From: an uncultured bacterium
Lineage (GTDB): Bacteria > Desulfobacterota > BSN033 > UBA1163
NCBI GenBank assembly: GCA_938045955.1
Contig: CALIBK010000045.1
Coordinates: 1 to 37,425 of the forward strand
Direction: 5' to 3'
DNA: 37,425 bases
This document shows positions 33,865-37,425 of this stretch, piece after piece; within the stretch, counting starts at the first letter, position 1; every line of letters starts with the position of its first letter. The notes under the pieces are model-generated. The model searched no databases and was not told the DNA's origin. It was given only the letters and a program-made list of their open reading frames with translations. The position numbers and the translations under genes were made by a program.

Positions 33865-34707
33865 ATGTGGGAATATTCTGAGAAGGTAAAAGACCATTTT
33901 TTAAATCCAAGGAATGTCGGAGAGGTTGAGAATCCGGATGGAATCGGGGAGGTGGGTTCTCTGGCCTGTGGAGATGCTTTAAGGCTCACCTTTAAATTGG
34001 ATGAGAATAAAAGGATCAAGGAGGTCAAGTTTAAGACTTTTGGTTGTGCCAGTGCCATCGCCTCCTCTTCCGCTCTTACCGAGATGATCAAAGGGAAGAC
34101 CTTAGAGGAAGCTGAAAAGATTACCAATCAGGACATTGCGAATTACTTAGGGGGACTCCCAGAAGAGAAGATGCATTGCTCGGTCATGGGAAGGGAGGCC
34201 CTGGAGGCAGCCATTGCTCATTATCGAGGCCAGAAACCAGTCAAAGAGGAGTTTGAAATTGTCTGTAAATGTTTTGGGGTAACGGATCGAGAGATTATCA
34301 AGGCCATCCGGGAAAATGATCTTAAGACGGTAGAACAGGTCACCTACTATACGAAGGCCGGTGGAGGATGTGCCAAGTGTCATCCAAAGATCGAGGCCTT
34401 AATCGAGAAGGTCAGAAAAGAGATGGGACAAGGGGCTCCTCCCCCCAAACCCGAAAAGAAGAAACTTTCGAATATTCAGAAAATTAAGTTAATCGAAGAA
34501 ACTCTGGGGAGGGAAATCATCCCGGCCCTTAAGGCGGACGGTGGAGATTTAGAACTTATCGATGTGGAAGGGGATAGAGTTTATGTGGCATTGAGGGGAA
34601 AATGTTCCTTTTGCCCGAGTTCTGAGGTAACCCTGAAACAATATGTGGAATCTAAACTGAGAGAGTTTGTAAGCGAGGATCTTGTCGTAGAGGAGGTTAG
34701 ATCGTGA
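33865..34707 (+). CDS. nifU: NifU-type iron-sulfur cluster scaffold
   Basis: This is a full three-domain NifU of 280 residues. The IscU-like scaffold (1-125) has C35, C61 and C105 with D37. A central BFD-like [2Fe-2S] domain has C134, C136, C169 and C172. The C-terminal Nfu domain has the CxxC pair C247/C250. Clusters are assembled from sulfur delivered by NifS and passed to target proteins. The start is ATG 33865, with AAAGGGGG nine bases upstream and the family's opening residues WEYSEKVKDHFLNPRN. A longer frame from 33811 would begin inside the promoter. The stop overlaps the nifS GTG (GTGA). There are no nitrogenase genes here, so general cluster assembly is likely. Confidence 0.94.
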   Translation: MWEYSEKVKDHFLNPRNVGEVENPDGIGEVGSLACGDALRLTFKLDENKRIKEVKFKTFGCASAIASSSALTEMIKGKTLEEAEKITNQDIANYLGGLPEEKMHCSVMGREALEAAIAHYRGQKPVKEEFEIVCKCFGVTDREIIKAIRENDLKTVEQVTYYTKAGGGCAKCHPKIEALIEKVRKEMGQGAPPPKPEKKKLSNIQKIKLIEETLGREIIPALKADGGDLELIDVEGDRVYVALRGKCSFCPSSEVTLKQYVESKLREFVSEDLVVEEVRS

Positions 34708-35885
34708 AAACTGTTTATGTCGATAATAATGCAACGACAAAAGTAGCCCCCGAAGTCCTGGAGGCCATGCTTCCTTATTTTACAGAACTTTACGGGAATC
34801 CCTCCAGTATGCATTTCTTCGGAGGTCAGGTTCAGAAAAAAGTCAACGAGGCAAGAGAACAGGTCGCTGATTTTCTGGGGGCCGACCCATCGGAGATTGT
34901 TTTTACGAGTTGTGGGACAGAGAGTGATAATGCTGCGATCTTTGGGACTCTTGATTCCTATCCGGAGAAACGCCATTTCGTGACTTCTCGGGTAGAGCAT
35001 CCCGCAGTCCTTAATGTATGCCCATATTTAGAACGGAAGGGGTATCGGGTCACTCAAGTTTCAGTCGATCGGGAAGGACACTTAGACCTTGACGAGTTGA
35101 AAGAATCTCTCAGGGATGAAACGGCTCTTGTTTCCATCATGTATGCGAACAATGAAACCGGAGTGATCTTCCCGATCGAAGAGATCGGAGAGATGGTGAA
35201 ATCGAAGGGAATCCCATTTCATGTGGATGCAGTTCAAGCGGCTGGGAAGATCCCTCTCAATATGAAGAAATCGACGATCGATATGCTTTCTATTTCGGGG
35301 CATAAGCTTCATGCTCCCAAAGGGATCGGTGTTCTTTACATTCGAAAAGGGACGAAATTTTCTCCCTATATCATTGGTGGTCATCAAGAAAGGGGCCGAA
35401 GGGGAGGGACGGAGAATGTCCCTTATATCATCGGCCTGGGGAAAGCCTGCGAACTGGCTAAAAAGAACCTTGAAGAGGAGAATACCCGTGTCAGAGCCTT
35501 AAGGGACTATCTTGAAGCAAAGATCTTAGAAAAGATTCCCAATACCTTAGTGAACGGAGACCGATATAATAGACTTCCGAATACCCTTAGCGTGAGCTTT
35601 GAATATGTCGAGGGAGAGTCAATTCTGCTCCTCCTCTCAGATTTAGGAATCTGTGCTTCGTCTGGTTCTGCCTGCACCTCCGGTTCTCTCGAGCCTTCCC
35701 ATGTGTTAAGGGCGATGGGCGTTCCTTTTACAGCAGCTCATGGCTCCATTCGATTTAGCTTATCTATTTATAATACCAAAGAAGAGATGGATTATATTAT
35801 CGAACATCTCCCCCCCATCATCCAGAAACTCCGTGATATCTCTCCCTTTTGGAAAGACTATTTAAAATCGAAGATAAAAGACTAA
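34704..35885 (+). CDS. nifS: Cysteine desulfurase NifS/IscS
   Basis: This PLP enzyme takes sulfur from cysteine as a persulfide and hands it to NifU. At 393 residues it matches the NifS/IscS group. Key residues are H99 (VEHPAVL), D175, the PLP lysine K201 (SGHKLHAPKG) and the persulfide cysteine C324 in the loop SSGSACTSGS. It starts with GTG 34704, overlapping the nifU stop, with AGGAGG seven bases upstream. The operon ends at once in a strong terminator that begins within the last codons. Confidence 0.95.
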   Translation: MKTVYVDNNATTKVAPEVLEAMLPYFTELYGNPSSMHFFGGQVQKKVNEAREQVADFLGADPSEIVFTSCGTESDNAAIFGTLDSYPEKRHFVTSRVEHPAVLNVCPYLERKGYRVTQVSVDREGHLDLDELKESLRDETALVSIMYANNETGVIFPIEEIGEMVKSKGIPFHVDAVQAAGKIPLNMKKSTIDMLSISGHKLHAPKGIGVLYIRKGTKFSPYIIGGHQERGRRGGTENVPYIIGLGKACELAKKNLEEENTRVRALRDYLEAKILEKIPNTLVNGDRYNRLPNTLSVSFEYVEGESILLLLSDLGICASSGSACTSGSLEPSHVLRAMGVPFTAAHGSIRFSLSIYNTKEEMDYIIEHLPPIIQKLRDISPFWKDYLKSKIKD

Positions 35886-35917
35886 AAAAGCCCCATTTTG
35901 AATGGGGCTTTTTTAGT
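35881..35917. terminator. Bidirectional terminator between nifS and csp
   Basis: A perfect 17-bp stem (ACTAAAAAAGCCCCATT with AATGGGGCTTTTTTAGT) closes a three-base loop. A and T tracts on both sides make it work on either strand. It includes the nifS stop codon and ends both the nifS (+) and csp (-) transcripts. Confidence 0.93.
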
Positions 35918-35925
35918 CCATTTCT

Positions 35926-36129
35926 TTAGCTTACCACAGTGACATTGGTCGCCTGTGGTCCTTTTGGACCTTGGGAAACTTCGAACTCCACTTCATCCCC
36001 TTCGTAAAGGGATTTGAAGCCTTCTCTCTTGATGGACGAATAGTGAACGAAGACATCCTTTCCATCATCTCTGGAAATGAATCCATAGCCCTTCTTCTCA
36101 TTAAACCATTTCACTCGACCTCTCGCCAT
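35926..36129 (-). CDS. csp: Cold-shock protein (CspA family)
   Basis: A 67-residue single-domain cold-shock protein that binds single-stranded RNA or DNA and loosens RNA structure. RNP1 is KGYGFI (about 13-18) and RNP2 VFVHYSSI (about 26-33). A perfect AAGGAGGTGA ribosome site stands before the ATG. The best promoter lies about 140 bases upstream, so the mRNA has a long leader with a stable hairpin, as cspA-type genes often have. Confidence 0.95.
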   Translation of the reverse strand: MARGRVKWFNEKKGYGFISRDDGKDVFVHYSSIKREGFKSLYEGDEVEFEVSQGPKGPQATNVTVVS

Positions 36130-36182
36130 TACAACTCACCTCCTTTCTATTTGAATTGACGTAAGTTGTAATAGCCTCAGTC

Positions 36183-36228
36183 CATAAAAAAAGCCACAAA
36201 AGGTATAAGAAGAACTTTTGTGGCTTTT
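36183..36228 (-). terminator. Terminator-like hairpin in the csp leader
   Basis: CTTTTGTGGCTTTT (36215-36228, plus strand) pairs perfectly over 14 bp with AAAAGCCACAAAAG (36189-36202), around a 12-base loop. On the minus strand a T7 run covers 36192-36186. It can end the metallophosphoesterase transcript, but it also lies downstream of the predicted csp promoter and so may act within the csp leader. Confidence 0.8.
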
Positions 36229-36270
36229 CCATTATTTAAACCTAAGATACTTCTTACAACCTACTTTAAC

Positions 36271-36299
36271 ATTATGCGATTTATTTCGTGGATTGTCAA
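36271..36299 (-). promoter_or_regulatory. Promoter upstream of csp
   Basis: On the minus strand TTGACA (36299-36294) and CATAAT (36276-36271) are separated by exactly 17 bases. Transcription would start near 36264, giving csp a leader of about 135 bases. Confidence 0.7.
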
Positions 36300-36321
36300 A
36301 TGACTCAAAGATCGATCCAAA

Positions 36322-37176
36322 TTAAAAACAGTGATGAGAGAGGGTCTTTTCAATATTTTCTAACTCAAATATTACGAAATGTAACTCTGAAGAGGTAAAT
36401 TGCCCTGGATTGATTGCAACCGTTTTCCCGACTCGTTCCATATAGGAGCCTGAATATTTGGGTGATTCATGGATATGACCATGAAGGGTGACAAGGGGTT
36501 GTGTCTTTTCAATAAAGAAGCGGATTGAGTGGCTTCCTGCGAACCCTCCACTTTTGAGCCGGTCGAGGTTCGTTCCAAATGGAGGGGAATGGGTTACATA
36601 GAGGGTCCTTTGGTTCGAGATAGGGACTGGGAGCTTATTTAAATCCTCTTGAATCGTTTCTCGGCTGTTCAGATAGAGATAAGGATCCACCGGACTGAGA
36701 TCGTCGTCGTGATCTGAGACTCTGAGATAAGAGGGATTTTTTTGAGGAGGCCAAGGGGATACTTCATCGTCTCTTTTTTCATAATTTTTCGGTCTAAAAG
36801 GAGTGGGAGGAACAAAGGGGTAGCCAATCATTTCATAATCATTATTTAGTCGATATTTTTTTAAGGCAAGATCGATCCATCCTTCTATCGGTTCTCTAAA
36901 AAGATCAGGATAAGCGAGATCCCAGTTGCCGGGAATGGAGAAGAGGTAAATTTCCGGTTGGGCCTCTTTTATCTTTTTAACAAATGGAATGAGGAAGTCT
37001 TTGATGAACACCTTCTGGTAAGGGATCATATCCTCATACCGCTTGGTTGGGGGAAAGGAGGGAAGAAAATCACCTCCTAAGAGAAGGATCTCAGGGGAGT
37101 AGGTCCGAGTAAATCTCAGGAGTTGTTCATAAAGAGAGATTTCTCCATGAAGGTCTGATGTGAATAAAACTTTCAT
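36322..37176 (-). CDS. Calcineurin-like metallophosphoesterase
   Basis: A 284-residue metallophosphoesterase with all five metal motifs in order: SDLHG (residues 7-11), GGDFLP, GNWD, VTHSPP and HGHIHE. These bind two metals and hydrolyse phosphomono- or diesters. No signal peptide is seen, so it acts in the cytoplasm. The substrate is unknown; the family includes nucleotide phosphodiesterases and DNA or protein phosphatases. It lies 69 bases after the zinc-ribbon gene on the same strand and may share its transcript. The ribosome site is weak. Confidence 0.9.
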   Translation of the reverse strand: MKVLFTSDLHGEISLYEQLLRFTRTYSPEILLLGGDFLPSFPPTKRYEDMIPYQKVFIKDFLIPFVKKIKEAQPEIYLFSIPGNWDLAYPDLFREPIEGWIDLALKKYRLNNDYEMIGYPFVPPTPFRPKNYEKRDDEVSPWPPQKNPSYLRVSDHDDDLSPVDPYLYLNSRETIQEDLNKLPVPISNQRTLYVTHSPPFGTNLDRLKSGGFAGSHSIRFFIEKTQPLVTLHGHIHESPKYSGSYMERVGKTVAINPGQFTSSELHFVIFELENIEKTLSHHCF

Positions 37177-37245
37177 CTTTTACTTGCTTTTTAAGTTTTC
37201 ACATGGTCAGATCTTTTTAACGCTAAGGATAAGCCAGGGAAGAGG

Positions 37246-37404
37246 CTATTCTTCAAAATCTTCCACAAGAACCCATTTATCCTTTCGTTTAAGGAGTTTA
37301 AATGTAACCTTGCAATAAGAGCAGAGAATGAGATCCCCCGGTTTCTCGTCTCCCTCCATGGGGATATCCGCATCACAGACCGGACAGACCATATCTTTGA
37401 TCAT
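37246..37404 (-). CDS. LysW-like small zinc-ribbon protein, 52 aa
   Basis: This 52-residue protein has two CxxC pairs (C7/C10 and C28/C31) that form a compact zinc ribbon, and an acidic C-terminus WVLVEDFEE. AAGGAG precedes the ATG by six bases. The layout (CPxC, a GD motif before the second CxxC, an acidic tail ending in glutamate) recalls LysW/ArgW amino-group carrier proteins, whose final Glu of EDWGE carries the substrate. Here the tail is EDFEE, so the likeness is suggestive only. No lysine or arginine biosynthesis genes lie in view, as the window ends 21 bases upstream. Other possibilities are a rubredoxin-like or general zinc-ribbon protein. Confidence 0.7.
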   Translation of the reverse strand: MIKDMVCPVCDADIPMEGDEKPGDLILCSYCKVTFKLLKRKDKWVLVEDFEE

Positions 37405-37425
37405 CTCTTTCTCCTTTTGGGATTA

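Noticed and set aside
34581-35000. 139-codon antisense frame across the nifU/nifS junction
   Set aside because: Covers two certain genes and has no promoter or ribosome site.

Overview
The window reads as ordinary bacterial chromosome: densely packed, mostly plus-strand genes, strong AAGGAGG-type ribosome sites, sigma70-type promoters, several TTG/GTG starts and moderate G+C with AT-rich spacers. The gene set fits an anaerobic or syntrophic Desulfobacterota (Deltaproteobacteria)-type organism: two amino/organic acid importers (ABC-Liv and TAXI-TRAP), a beta-keto acid cleavage enzyme, a Lon-like protease of the LonB/LonC type, archaeal-flavoured inositol phosphate synthase and deoxyhypusine-synthase-like genes, and a NifU/NifS pair. 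This assignment is inference from gene content. I see no rRNA, tRNA, CRISPR array, phage or insertion sequence.

Region 1 (about 1-9240): after a small inverted pair of dispersed repeats comes one catabolic operon. It runs IclR regulator, glutamate-type dehydrogenase, class III aminotransferase, LivK-H-M-G-F importer and BKACE-family enzyme. Read together, an amino acid is imported and transaminated to a keto acid, the glutamate is recycled by the dehydrogenase, and a beta-keto acid is cleaved with an acyl-CoA. A beta- or other non-alpha amino acid is the likely substrate.

Region 2 (9240-9890): an AT-rich gap holding two unannotated small membrane-protein ORFs (36 and 50 aa) and a textbook terminator.

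Region 3 (9894-17811): eight closely spaced or overlapping genes: PfkB kinase, PurN-like formyltransferase, EhaR-like HAD protein, UbiA prenyltransferase, an unrecognised 380-aa protein, a sulfite-oxidase-fold protein lacking the expected molybdenum-ligand cysteine, an alpha/beta hydrolase and a ketoacyl synthase. I recognise no known pathway, and this is the best candidate for an undescribed system. A separate consensus promoter then drives a soluble GAF-GAF histidine kinase coupled to a threonine-synthase-like gene.

Region 4 (21075-27590): a TAXI-TRAP receptor and fused permease separated by an attenuator-like element, a lipoprotein of the putative aminopeptidase family, a convergent inositol-phosphate synthase, and a deoxyhypusine-synthase-like gene on the opposite side of a divergent promoter region.

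Region 5 (27640-33770): a proteostasis cluster of a ClpX-like unfoldase with an unusual repeated C-terminal extension, a CbpA-type DnaJ, a LonB/LonC-type protease and RsmE.

Region 6 (33811-37425): a promoter-led NifU-NifS operon ending in a 17-bp bidirectional terminator. Facing it on the minus strand are a cold-shock protein with a long structured leader, a metallophosphoesterase and a 52-aa LysW-like zinc-ribbon protein.
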